From positions 1,034,742-1,098,741 of the forward strand of contig NZ_MDTQ01000001.1 in the NCBI RefSeq assembly GCF_001709345.1: a stretch of DNA of 64,000 nt, given 5' to 3'. Below the pieces are notes generated by a model. The model did not search any database and was not told the DNA's origin. It was given only the letters and a program-made list of their open reading frames with translations. A program made the translations under genes and the position numbers. This document shows positions 55,984 to 64,000 of the stretch, one piece after another (the stretch's first letter is position 1; each line of letters starts with the position of its first letter). The stretch is from Terasakiispira papahanaumokuakeensis (GTDB lineage: Bacteria; Pseudomonadota; Gammaproteobacteria; Pseudomonadales; Halomonadaceae).

Positions 55984-57225
55984 ATGGCATCCATACCCTT
56001 AATGGTTGGCTTGCGCTATACCCGTGCCAAGCGACGTAATCATTTTATCTCTTTTATTTCGATGACCTCCATGATCGGTATGATGCTGGGCGTGGCGGTG
56101 TTGATTCTGGTGCTGTCGGTCATGAATGGTTTCGACCATGAGTTGCGACAGCGCATTCTCGGCATGGTGCCGCATACCGCCATTAAACGGGCTGATGGGT
56201 TTGCTCAGTGGCATGAGGTGGCCGATCAAATCCGGCAACGTTCGGATGTTCAAGGTGTTGCTCCATTTATCAGTACCCAGGGCATGCTGATGCATTCGGG
56301 CTATACGCGTGGAGCTTTGGTCAATGGGATTGACCCTGAGTTGGAAAACCAAGTGTCTATTGTCGGCCATCATCTGAAAAATGGCCTTGAGCTGACTGAC
56401 CTAAAGCCAGGTCAATATGGGATTATCCTAGGCGACATTCTGGCACGATTCTTAAGGGTTGAAGTGGGCGATAAAGTCACCCTGCTGTTGCCTGAAGCGT
56501 CGATTACGCCCGGGGGTATTTTCCCCCGTTTAAAACGTTTTACGGTCATCGGTACTTTTAGTGTCGGGGCTGAGCTTGACAGTAATTTGGCGTATGCCAA
56601 TTTGAAAGATATGCAGGTGCTCACCCGTTCTGGGGATGGCATCGAAGGGTTACGCCTGAAACTGAATGATCTGTTTAAGGCGCCGCAAATCACCTGGTCG
56701 ATTTTGCAGGACTTGGGGCCGGGTTACAGTGGGTTAGACTGGACACGAACCCATGGCAACTTGTTCCAGGCCATTCAAATGGAAAAGCGCATGATTGGGC
56801 TGCTATTGCTGATCATCGTGGCGGTGGCCGCATTTAATATTGTGTCAACGCTGATCATGGTGGTGACCGATAAGCAATCCGATATCGCCATCTTGCGCAC
56901 CTTGGGGGCGACGCCTGGCACTATCATGCGTATTTTTATTGTTCAAGGGTTGACCATCGGCGTGATCGGGATTGTATTGGGGGTTTCTCTGGGGGTCGTC
57001 TTAGCTTTGACGGTCAGTGATATCGTGGCGTGGATTGAGCAGGTCTTCCATATCCAGTTCCTGGATGCCAACGTCTACTTCATCAGCTATTTACCTTCCC
57101 AGCTGGAATGGAGTGATGTTGGTTTTATTACCGCTGCTGCATTATTGCTCAGTGCACTTTCAACCCTTTACCCCGCTTGGCGGGCATCTCGTGTTCAGCC
57201 TGCGGAGGCGCTGCGTCATGAATAA
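55984..57225 (+). CDS. Lipoprotein-releasing ABC permease, LolC/E (possibly LolF) type
   Basis: 413 residues. Four membrane helices and a periplasmic domain typical of LolC/Lol[42 protein letters not shown] at the N-terminus, and [47 protein letters not shown] and [20 protein letters not shown] at the C-terminus. A LolC-like hook region ([23 protein letters not shown]) is present near residue 175. It passes outer-membrane lipoproteins to LolA. There is only one permease gene beside lolD where most relatives carry lolC and lolE. Confidence 0.9.
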   Translation: MASIPLMVGLRYTRAKRRNHFISFISMTSMIGMMLGVAVLILVLSVMNGFDHELRQRILGMVPHTAIKRADGFAQWHEVADQIRQRSDVQGVAPFISTQGMLMHSGYTRGALVNGIDPELENQVSIVGHHLKNGLELTDLKPGQYGIILGDILARFLRVEVGDKVTLLLPEASITPGGIFPRLKRFTVIGTFSVGAELDSNLAYANLKDMQVLTRSGDGIEGLRLKLNDLFKAPQITWSILQDLGPGYSGLDWTRTHGNLFQAIQMEKRMIGLLLLIIVAVAAFNIVSTLIMVVTDKQSDIAILRTLGATPGTIMRIFIVQGLTIGVIGIVLGVSLGVVLALTVSDIVAWIEQVFHIQFLDANVYFISYLPSQLEWSDVGFITAAALLLSALSTLYPAWRASRVQPAEALRHE

Positions 57226-57237
57226 ATGCGTCATAAA
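57210..57237. repeat. 14-bp duplication spanning the lolC/lolD junction
   Basis: GCGTCATGAATAAAT is followed by GCGTCATAAATAAA. The copies contain the stop of the permease gene and the start of lolD, and encode the lolD residues NKCVINK. Confidence 0.8.
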
Positions 57238-57919
57238 TAAAGAGGTCTTGCGCTGTATTGATGTGCACAAAACTTATCAGGAAGGCCCTGAAGATGTCAC
57301 GGTTTTGCAAGGAGTCGAGTTAAGTGTGCGGTCGGGTGAGCGGGTCGCGATTGTCGGCAGCTCGGGCTCGGGTAAAACCACCTTACTGAATATGTTGGGT
57401 GGGCTTGATTTGCCCTCTAAAGGTGAGATTCAGGTGGGGGGCGAAACGCTGGCCCAATTAGGCGAACGTAAGCGCGACCAGATGCGTAATCGCAAGCTGG
57501 GGTTTGTTTATCAGTTCCACCATTTGCTGTCAGAGTTTACCGCTAGCGAAAATGTCGCCATGCCGTTACTGATTCGTGGTGTTTCACGGACAGAAGCACA
57601 GCAGTCGGCAGAGACCATGTTAACTCGCGTCGGCTTGGGTCAACGTGCTCAGCATAAGCCTGCTGAGTTATCGGGGGGGGAGCGTCAACGTGTGGCGATT
57701 GCGCGGGCGTTGGTGACTGATCCGGCCTGTGTTTTGATGGACGAACCGACAGGCAACCTCGACCAGACCACCGCACAGCATATTCAACAGATGATTGTTG
57801 AATTGGCGCAAGGGGCAGGTACTGGTTTTGTGATTGTGACACATGATCTGGCGTTGGCCCGCCAGCAGGATCGTATTCTGCAACTGAATCAGGGACGGCT
57901 TGAAGCTTTGGCGCTTTAA
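57218..57919 (+). CDS. lolD: Lipoprotein-releasing ABC ATPase
   Basis: 233 residues from ATG 57218, overlapping the permease stop by 8 bp; upstream in-frame codons lie within that gene. Walker [10 protein letters not shown], signature [15 protein letters not shown] and Walker B VLMDEP are intact, and [15 protein letters not shown] and [18 protein letters not shown] (MacB/LolD subgroup) support LolD. It powers lipoprotein release from the inner membrane. Confidence 0.95.
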   Translation: MNKCVINKEVLRCIDVHKTYQEGPEDVTVLQGVELSVRSGERVAIVGSSGSGKTTLLNMLGGLDLPSKGEIQVGGETLAQLGERKRDQMRNRKLGFVYQFHHLLSEFTASENVAMPLLIRGVSRTEAQQSAETMLTRVGLGQRAQHKPAELSGGERQRVAIARALVTDPACVLMDEPTGNLDQTTAQHIQQMIVELAQGAGTGFVIVTHDLALARQQDRILQLNQGRLEALAL

Positions 57920-57937
57920 CCGTTATCAAGACTTCTA

Positions 57938-57979
57938 AAAAACGAAAGCCCCTGAAGTGACATCACTGCAGGGGCTTTC
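57938..57979. terminator. Bidirectional terminator between lolD and the DUF2062 gene
   Basis: An 11-bp perfect stem, GAAAGCCCCTG and CAGGGGCTTTC. On the minus strand a T-rich run follows it, so it is strongest for the DUF2062 gene. Confidence 0.85.
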
Positions 57980-57996
57980 TTGTTGTTGGGCGCTAA

Positions 57997-58557
57997 TTAT
58001 TTGGCTTCATCAGAAGAGTTTGGCTCAGAGGTTTTAGGCTGTTCGTAACGTTTTTGCTGGCGCTGCTGCCAAGCTCGGGCGACGTGCCAACGCCAAATCA
58101 ACCGAATGGCAAAGTGGCTCAGCAGGGCAAATACCAGCCCGGCGGCGATCGAACCGGTTAATAGTGGCGGCCAGATATCATTGAACTGGGTCATCATCCA
58201 ATCCCAAACCCCTTGCGGCGGTTTTTCATGAGGGGGGATGGATAACATCCATGAGCCCAGCACATAGGTCGCATAAAAAATGACGGGCATCGTCAACGGG
58301 TTTGTAATCCAGACCAATCCAACAGAAATCGGCAGGTTACAGCGAAGAAAACTGGCTAAAACCGCGGCGGCCACCATCTGAAATGGCATCGGGAGAAATG
58401 CACAGAAAATTCCCACGCTAAAAGCCCAGGCAACAGAACGTCGAGTTAACATCCAAAGACTGGGGTCGGCGAGAAAGCGTGCCAAAAAGCGTAATGACTT
58501 TTGCTGCTGCAGCTTTTCAGGCTTAGGCATATAGCGCTTGATGAACTTGCGAGGCAT
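57997..58557 (-). CDS. DUF2062-family inner membrane protein
   Basis: 186 residues. The pattern RRSVAWAFSVGIFCAFLPMPFQMVAAAVLASFLRCNLPISVGLVWITNPLTMPVIFYATYVLG is the DUF2062 domain: two or three membrane helices with conserved P-x-P and N-P motifs. A basic N-terminus and a charged C-terminus face the cytoplasm. The family often sits beside comEC/lol genes in gammaproteobacteria. Function not established. Confidence 0.85.
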   Translation of the reverse strand: MPRKFIKRYMPKPEKLQQQKSLRFLARFLADPSLWMLTRRSVAWAFSVGIFCAFLPMPFQMVAAAVLASFLRCNLPISVGLVWITNPLTMPVIFYATYVLGSWMLSIPPHEKPPQGVWDWMMTQFNDIWPPLLTGSIAAGLVFALLSHFAIRLIWRWHVARAWQQRQQKRYEQPKTSEPNSSDEAK

Positions 58558-58797
58558 GCGAGGCTCGATTCCTATCAGGTATCGGAAAGCCTACATTATG
58601 CCTGTCAAAGAAGCGTCAACCAAGCGGCTTCTTCGGTTACGGGTCTACTGTGTTAATGTCATTCGTTCGATCATCCTTTGGTTGATCATCAAAATGAAGT
58701 GGGCGTGATGGTTTAATGTGATGCGTGTGGCCAAGCATGATGCCTGGCAGACGTTAAGCTCATGCCGAACTGCCAAGCCATGACGAAAGGAGTCGAC

Positions 58798-61077
58798 ATG
58801 CACGGCAAAGCCATGATCAGGCATTGGCCGCCCCTATGGCAGGTGACTTTGGGGTTTGCGGCGGGGGTTGGGTTAACGTTATGGCAACCTGAGTGGCCCC
58901 CTTTGGAAACCCCTTTATGCCTTTTGGGCCTTGGGCTGGCATTGTTATTACGCCGTTATTGGGGGATCAGTGGTGTTTTCTTAGGCGCGGCTTGGGGGCT
59001 CCTGAATCTGGCTTGGCAACTATCCGCTATGCCGGATGTGAGTACTTACCGTCAGCCGGTTGTATTGACCGGGGTGGTGACCCAGCGTTTTGACGGAGAC
59101 CCTGCTGGCTTTGTCTTACGCGTTGAGCATTGTTTTCAATCATCTGATGTTCCCTGCTCACGGAACGGACATTTTCTTCTGAGCGGTGCCGTTAGGCTCA
59201 ATTGGTATGCATCGATAACGCCTCCTCGTGAAGGTGAGCGTTGGCGCTTGTCCGTACGATTGAGGCCGTTGCATGGCGCGATCAATCCTGGCGTTATGGA
59301 GAATGTGCCGCGACGCTTGGTATCAGGCGAACGGGCACGCGGCTATGTTCCGCGGCATGCCGATGCTCAGCGTTTAAATCCCGCCTCGGGGTGGCGACTT
59401 TGGCGGGCCGAGGCGTTACAGGCCTTGCATCAAAAAGGCGCGCAGTGGCCTGCATTACGTTGGGTCAGTGCTCTGGCGCTCGGCCATGGTGAGGCGCTGA
59501 GTGACGACGATTGGCAGCTGCTAAGGGAGACTGGCACCGTTCATTTATGGGTGGTATCAGGGCTACATCTTGGGTTGCTGTTTGCTTGTGTTGTTGGGCT
59601 TGGCCGCGGGTTGCGCTGGCCTTGGTGGCCCACGCTTGTGATTGGCCTGTGTGTGGCCGGTAGCTTCGCGCTGTTATCGGGCTGGGGGGTCGCTGCGCAA
59701 CGTGCGTTTTGGATGTTGTGTTTATTGGCCCTGGGATTGTCGGGTTGGCGTGCATTATCGCCCTGGACGGGCATCGCCGTCGCGCTTTGGGGCGTGTTAT
59801 TGCTGCAGCCATTGGCGATGTTAACAGCTGGATTCTGGTTGTCTTTTGTGGCTGTGGGTCTGCTGATCTGGACTTTTCAGGGGCGTGGGCGCTTACCTTT
59901 ATGGCGTCAAGCGCTTATCGCTCAATGGGTGATGGCCTGGGGGCTGTTACCTTTTATCGCGGGATATACCGGGCATGTCAGCTGGGTCGCGCCGCTACTG
60001 AACCTTATTCTGGTGCCTTTAATGGGCGTGATTTTGCCCGTGGTGCTCGTGGCTTTGGGTCTATGGATGGGCGTGGGCGTTGAATGGGGGCTGCACATGG
60101 TCGCCTGGGGGTTTGATGCCTTAATGTCCGGCCTCGCTATCGCCAGCCATGAGCAGCCGGATACCCAGTTAGTGCGATTATGGCCCCTTGCATTAGGGTT
60201 ATTGGTGTTACTTCCGCCCGGCTTTGCTTTGCGCTGGTTAGCGCCTTGTGGCGTGGTGTTGGCATTTTGGCCAGACACCTTGGGTTCAACAAAGACTGAC
60301 CACTGGGAAGTGCTTTTTTTTGATGTCGGACAGGGTACAGCCGTGGGCTTAAGGCAAAATCAAGAAATCTTGATTTATGATGTAGGGCCTCGTTACCCCA
60401 GTGGTTGGGCCCCTTTGCTGAGACCTTTGCCGGTATGGCAGGGTGCTGATGCTTTACGTCATTTAGTGGTCAGCCATGATGACAATGACCATGCGGGGGC
60501 TTTGAGCCCGGTATTGGCGTTGATGTCGCCGGGATTACGGTTGGGAGCGGCAGGCCCGAATGCTCAGGGGTGTTATCCTGCAGGAGTGCAACGCTGGGGC
60601 GCGCTCACCTTGTATTGGGTCGGCGGTCCAGCCGCTGGACGGGTTGATAATGCCTCTAGTTGCACCTTGTTGGTGGTAGGGCCCGGCGGTAGTGTGCTGT
60701 TGACTGGCGATATCGATCAGGCCACAGAGCAACGCTATCTTGGTTTATGGCAACAATGGCTCGACGGGGAATCCTTGACTGTTTTATTGGCCCCCCATCA
60801 TGGTAGCCGAACGTCAACTTCGGCGAAGATGCTGACGGCGTTACGTCCGCAATATGCAGTCCATACGGCTGGGTGGCATAATCGCTATGGTCATCCGCAT
60901 GAGTCAGTGGTCAGACGGTTATCAGCCCACCGGGTTCAGCAATGGCAGACGGGCTTGATGGGCGCGATACGAGTACGTTTCAGCGCTACGTCAGCGTCTG
61001 AATGGCAGGCACTGAGGCATCACCAGCAACGTTTGTGGGATTGGGGCTGGCAACGAGTACCGGTGCGTCGTCGTTGA
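58798..61077 (+). CDS. comEC: ComEC/Rec2-family DNA uptake protein
   Basis: 759 residues from ATG 58798 (AAAGGAG upstream); the frame is open to 58762. Three parts in order: N-terminal OB-like domain (residues about 30-190), the Competence membrane domain with about ten helices (WVVSGLHLGLLFACVVGLGRG; SGWGVAAQRAFWMLCLLALGL), and a C-terminal metallo-beta-lactamase domain (VLFFDVGQGTAVGL, VVSHDDNDHAGAL, LLTGDIDQATEQRYL, LLAPHHGSRTSTS). It forms the inner-membrane channel for single-stranded DNA in natural transformation. It follows the P. aeruginosa PA2984 position. Confidence 0.92.
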   Translation: MHGKAMIRHWPPLWQVTLGFAAGVGLTLWQPEWPPLETPLCLLGLGLALLLRRYWGISGVFLGAAWGLLNLAWQLSAMPDVSTYRQPVVLTGVVTQRFDGDPAGFVLRVEHCFQSSDVPCSRNGHFLLSGAVRLNWYASITPPREGERWRLSVRLRPLHGAINPGVMENVPRRLVSGERARGYVPRHADAQRLNPASGWRLWRAEALQALHQKGAQWPALRWVSALALGHGEALSDDDWQLLRETGTVHLWVVSGLHLGLLFACVVGLGRGLRWPWWPTLVIGLCVAGSFALLSGWGVAAQRAFWMLCLLALGLSGWRALSPWTGIAVALWGVLLLQPLAMLTAGFWLSFVAVGLLIWTFQGRGRLPLWRQALIAQWVMAWGLLPFIAGYTGHVSWVAPLLNLILVPLMGVILPVVLVALGLWMGVGVEWGLHMVAWGFDALMSGLAIASHEQPDTQLVRLWPLALGLLVLLPPGFALRWLAPCGVVLAFWPDTLGSTKTDHWEVLFFDVGQGTAVGLRQNQEILIYDVGPRYPSGWAPLLRPLPVWQGADALRHLVVSHDDNDHAGALSPVLALMSPGLRLGAAGPNAQGCYPAGVQRWGALTLYWVGGPAAGRVDNASSCTLLVVGPGGSVLLTGDIDQATEQRYLGLWQQWLDGESLTVLLAPHHGSRTSTSAKMLTALRPQYAVHTAGWHNRYGHPHESVVRRLSAHRVQQWQTGLMGAIRVRFSATSASEWQALRHHQQRLWDWGWQRVPVRRR

Positions 61078-61099
61078 ATCGATCCATGTCGCTGCGGTC

Positions 61100-61180
61100 A
61101 AATGGCAGGTGAATTGGATGGGCTCATTTAATAAGTCAATTTAAAAGGCTCATTCAAAAAGGCCAATTAGAAGGCACCCA
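61100..61180. repeat. Degenerate AGGCTCATTNAA-type repeats after comEC
   Basis: GGGCTCATTTAATAAG, AAGGCTCATTCAAAAA and AAGGCCAATTAGAAGG follow one another, weakly similar. The 222-bp gap to exbB has no other feature I can support. Confidence 0.45.
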
Positions 61181-61299
61181 TAAGTCTGATCAATCAAGTC
61201 ATGCAAGAGATCGACACAATGGGGTCATCACAAAGCCCCTGCCGATTATTTTGATCTTGTGTAAAATCAGCTGGTTACGGTTTGATATGAGGAGTGAAT

Positions 61300-61950
61300 G
61301 TGCTGCAGCAAATGCTCGCAGGTGGCAGCCTGGTGGTGGTGTTATTGGGTTGCTCGGTTTTAGCGCTGGCGATTGTGCTGGAACGGTTATGGGCCTTAAG
61401 GTCTCAAGCCGTCACGCCCAGAGGGCTTGTGGATCGCGTGCTGGCCCGTCAGATCACCCTCAGTGAACTGCATAAGGGGTCACCATTAGGTCGCGTTTTA
61501 GTCGCCGGCTTAATGCGTCGTCGTCATGGCGTTGTGGCCATGCGTGAGGCGATGCAATCGGCGGGTGCTCAAGAGGTGCACCAGCTGGAGCGTTTTCTGA
61601 ATGCATTAGGCACGGTTGCAACCATTGCACCTTTATTGGGGTTGCTAGGCACCGTCGTGGGGATGATCGAGGTGTTTCAGCAGCTGAATTTGGGCGGCGC
61701 AGGACAGCCGCAACAACTTGCTGGAGGCATTGCCAAAGCCTTGGTGACCACTGCGGCGGGATTGGCAGTTGCGATTCCGAGTGTCATTATGCACCGCTTT
61801 TTGCTGCGTCGGGTCAGTGATAATGTGGTCGTCCTGGAAGGGGAGGCTCAGCGGTTACTGGAGCGTTTAGGCGTACCCGCACCGGCACGTGAACTGGAGC
61901 TTGGGGAGAATACGGATGAAATTCCTACAGGCGATCATAACTGGGAATAG
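61300..61950 (+). CDS. ExbB/TolQ-family proton channel subunit
   Basis: 216 residues from a GTG at 61300, with AGGAG 5 bp upstream; a GTG at 61294 overlaps that site. Three membrane helices with the TolQ/ExbB pattern: LQQMLAGGSLVVVLLGCSVLALAIVLERLWAL, FLNALGTVATIAPLLGLLGTVVGMIEVFQQL and IAKALVTTAAGLAVAIPSVIMHRFLLRRV. With the ExbD protein downstream it forms a proton-driven motor for a TonB-like protein. No tonB is adjacent. In Pseudomonas a like pair lies between comEC and lpxK. Confidence 0.92.
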   Translation: MLQQMLAGGSLVVVLLGCSVLALAIVLERLWALRSQAVTPRGLVDRVLARQITLSELHKGSPLGRVLVAGLMRRRHGVVAMREAMQSAGAQEVHQLERFLNALGTVATIAPLLGLLGTVVGMIEVFQQLNLGGAGQPQQLAGGIAKALVTTAAGLAVAIPSVIMHRFLLRRVSDNVVVLEGEAQRLLERLGVPAPARELELGENTDEIPTGDHNWE

Positions 61951-61986
61951 GTTCGATGAGCTGGGCATAATGGGAGAGTCATCAGC

Positions 61987-62430
61987 ATGCAGTTTCGCCG
62001 TCAGGCACCAGAACCCGCCAGCTTGAACTTAACCCCACTGATTGATGTGGTGTTTTTGCTGCTGATCTTTTTTATGGTCAGCACAACGTTTCCGTCGTCG
62101 CGGATGCAAGTGCAGTTACCCCAAGCTGCATCCGGTCAGGTGCGGCATGAGCCGTCGCCTTGGGTCCTGAGTATTGATGCTCAGGGCCACTTTATGTTGG
62201 AGGATCGTCCGCTGAATGATTTAACTGCCTTGTCCCAAGCTTTGAGCGATTACCGTAAACAGGTGGCGCGTGAAGGTGTTGAGGGACAAGCCAAGAGAGC
62301 CCCAGTTTTGGAAATTCGCGCAGATAAGCAGGTGCCTTACCAGCGTGTGATTGATGTGCTTGATCTGGCGGCGCAGTTGAATATTCAACAGGTACGATTT
62401 GCCACTCAACCGATTCAACCTAGGAATTAG
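61987..62430 (+). CDS. ExbD/TolR-family protein
   Basis: 147 residues. LNLTPLIDVVFLLLIFFMVSTTF near the N-terminus is the family helix with the proton-carrying Asp (LIDVVF). The periplasmic domain follows (LEIRADKQVPYQRVIDVLDLAAQLNIQQVRFAT). Partner of the ExbB/TolQ-type protein 36 bp upstream. Confidence 0.93.
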   Translation: MQFRRQAPEPASLNLTPLIDVVFLLLIFFMVSTTFPSSRMQVQLPQAASGQVRHEPSPWVLSIDAQGHFMLEDRPLNDLTALSQALSDYRKQVAREGVEGQAKRAPVLEIRADKQVPYQRVIDVLDLAAQLNIQQVRFATQPIQPRN

Positions 62431-62435
62431 TCCCT

Positions 62436-64000
62436 TTGAGTCATTCTGATGTTAATCAAAACGCTCGGGTGAATATGGGGTTTAAGCGCTATATCCGCCT
62501 GATGAGCTATGTGAAGCCTTATTGGCCTGCATTTGTGCTCAGCGTCTTCGGCTATGCAATCTATGCCGGTTCCAGCACGGCTTTTGCTGAACTGATGAAG
62601 CAGCTGGTGGATTCCATTCAAAATGGCATGGTCGAGAATCGCTTGATGTTCCCTTTGATGGTGGTGGGCGTCTTCGCGCTACGGGGCGTAGGCACCTTCT
62701 TGGGCACTTACTTTATGGCGCATATTGCGCGTCAACTGGTGCACCATTTACGGGTTGACTTGTTCGAGCGTTATCTCGGGTTACCGGCCCGTTTTTATGA
62801 CCAGCATTCCAGCGGCCACTTGGTTTCACGTCTCACTTTTAATGTGGAGCAAGTCACTGGCGCGGCCACCAATGCGGTGACGGTGGTGATTCGTGAGGGC
62901 CTTTTTGTGACGGGCTTGATGGGCTATCTGTTTTGGACTAACTGGAAGCTTTCTTTGGTATTCGTCGCGGTGACCCCGCTGATCGGATGCATCGTAGCCT
63001 ATGCCAGTAAACGCTTCCGGCGGATCAGCCGACATATTCAAAATTCAATGGGGGATGTGACCCATGTGGCTTCGGAAGCCTTGAGTGGTTATCGGGTGGT
63101 CCGCAGCTTTGGAGGGCAAGATCACGAGCGCCGTCGTTTTTATCAAGCCAGTGATGATAACCGTCGTCAGTCCATGAAAATGGCCGTCACTAAAGCGGTG
63201 AGCACACCACTGATTCAGATTCTGGTGGCTATGGCACTGGGTATTCTGGTCTGGATGGCACTATCCCCCGATTTAATGGGACAAATGACCCCTGGTGAGT
63301 TTATTGCCTTTTTGACGGCGGCTTCTTTAATGGCTAAGCCCCTGCGACAACTGACCGATGTCAATAGCATCATTCAAAAGGGCTTGGCTGCTGCTCAGGA
63401 TATCTTTGATCTGCTGGATACCCCGCTGGAGCGTGACGAAGGCACGCAAGCGCTGTCCCGAGCTCAAGGGGCCGTGACCTTCGATCAAGTGAAGTTTCGC
63501 TATGCCGATGACCAGCCCTGGGCTTTAAGTGGGGTCTCGCTTGATATTGAGCCGGGCCAGATGGTGGCTTTTGTCGGGCGTTCCGGCAGTGGTAAATCGA
63601 CCATGGCAAGCTTGTTACCACGCTTTTATGAGCCGACAGAAGGCCAGATCTTACTGGATGGCATCCCATTACAAGCGTTGACGCTGAGTAGCTTGCGCTC
63701 TCAGATTGCGCTGGTGACTCAACATGTCACCTTGTTTAATGACACCATTGCCGCCAATATCGCCTACGGTATGCCCGATGCGAGCCGTGAGGACATTGAA
63801 CGCGCCGCCCAAGCCGCTCATGTCACCGAATTCGTCCAGCATATGGAGCATGGGCTCGATACCCAAGTGGGTGATAACGGCGTCATGCTTTCAGGTGGAC
63901 AGCGTCAGCGTCTTGCCATTGCTCGGGCGATGTTGCGTGATGCACCGATTTTAATTTTGGATGAGGCCACTTCCGCGTTGGATACTGAGTCCGAGCGTCA
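62436..64000 (+). CDS. msbA: Lipid A export ATP-binding/permease protein (3' end outside window)
   Basis: At least 521 residues, cut by the window edge. Start uncertain: TTG 62436, GTG 62469 or ATG 62475 are all in frame (RYIRLMSYVKPYWPAFVLSVFGYAIYAGSSTAFAELMKQLVDSI). Six-helix ABC exporter domain, then Walker A VGRSGSGKSTMASLLPRFYEPTEGQILLDG, Q-loop VTQHVTLFNDTIAANIAYG, signature [16 protein letters not shown] and Walker B ILILDEATSALDTESE. It flips lipid A-core across the inner membrane. comEC-exbB-exbD-msbA-lpxK is a known order, so lpxK is expected next. Confidence 0.93.
   Translation, partial: MSHSDVNQNARVNMGFKRYIRLMSYVKPYWPAFVLSVFGYAIYAGSSTAFAELMKQLVDSIQNGMVENRLMFPLMVVGVFALRGVGTFLGTYFMAHIARQLVHHLRVDLFERYLGLPARFYDQHSSGHLVSRLTFNVEQVTGAATNAVTVVIREGLFVTGLMGYLFWTNWKLSLVFVAVTPLIGCIVAYASKRFRRISRHIQNSMGDVTHVASEALSGYRVVRSFGGQDHERRRFYQASDDNRRQSMKMAVTKAVSTPLIQILVAMALGILVWMALSPDLMGQMTPGEFIAFLTAASLMAKPLRQLTDVNSIIQKGLAAAQDIFDLLDTPLERDEGTQALSRAQGAVTFDQVKFRYADDQPWALSGVSLDIEPGQMVAFVGRSGSGKSTMASLLPRFYEPTEGQILLDGIPLQALTLSSLRSQIALVTQHVTLFNDTIAANIAYGMPDASREDIERAAQAAHVTEFVQHMEHGLDTQVGDNGVMLSGGQRQRLAIARAMLRDAPILILDEATSALDTESER

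Noticed and set aside
1-64000. tRNA, rRNA, CRISPR arrays and insertion sequences
   Set aside because: I looked for typical T-loop sequences, long regular repeat-spacer arrays and transposase motifs and saw none. The tandem repeats found have adjacent units without spacers and no cas genes.

Overview
The window is chromosomal DNA from a gammaproteobacterium, most likely of the Pseudomonas/Halomonas/Oceanospirillum side of the class. I infer this from gene order. From about 28 kb onward it follows, as I remember it, the Pseudomonas aeruginosa order topA - (PA3010-like) - lexA - psrA - nagZ - csiV/mfd - gap - nqrABCDEF - apbE - nqrM - sthA - lolC/lolD - comEC - exbB/exbD - lipid A export. Base composition looks close to even. 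I see no rRNA, tRNA, insertion sequence, intact prophage or CRISPR array. The start cuts a minus-strand gene (a CsrA-like protein) and the end cuts msbA.

Region 1 (1-1.9 kb) is a small accessory regulatory island. It holds a CsrA-domain protein with a C-terminal extension, a CI-like repressor with an S24/LexA-type C-terminal domain, and a divergent Cro/YdaS-like HTH protein. A palindrome with core ATCAA-N7-TTGAT lies at the repressor start region and again upstream of the csrA-like gene, so the phage-type repressor may control a post-transcriptional regulator. Region 2 (1.9-9.4 kb) has a LysR regulator divergent from a class III aminotransferase and a beta-keto acid cleavage enzyme. A Fur-box-preceded siderophore-type ABC importer and a pseudoazurin-like cupredoxin follow. 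Region 3 (9.6-14.4 kb) holds single genes: a Yip1 membrane protein, an MpaB/DUF2236 protein, a zinc alcohol dehydrogenase and a methyltransferase, plus one Pseudomonas-type REP element. Region 4 (14.4-20 kb) is a complete yejABEF peptide importer. Region 5 (20.2-28 kb) has mltD, gloB, a yafS-like methyltransferase, rnhA, dnaQ, nudC and pyk.

Region 6 (28-37.6 kb) holds topA, a DUF6586 gene, a small gene, lexA (no sulA), psrA, an L,D-transpeptidase, nagZ, mscS and hpt. Region 7 (37.7-53.5 kb) holds csiV, mfd, an N-terminally extended GAPDH, and the full Na+-translocating NADH:quinone reductase operon with its maturation genes apbE and nqrM, then the soluble transhydrogenase sthA. Together the Nqr and SthA genes set NADH/NADPH balance and a sodium motive force. 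Region 8 (53.6-64 kb) has a protein that reads as a Tus-family replication-terminus protein, an agmatine deiminase, one lolC/E-type permease with lolD, a DUF2062 protein, comEC, exbB, exbD and msbA.

A window-wide peculiarity is the abundance of short tandem duplications (period 8-23 bp, 2-4 copies). They sit mostly in intergenic gaps just after stop codons. Each locus has its own sequence, and several run into coding sequence.
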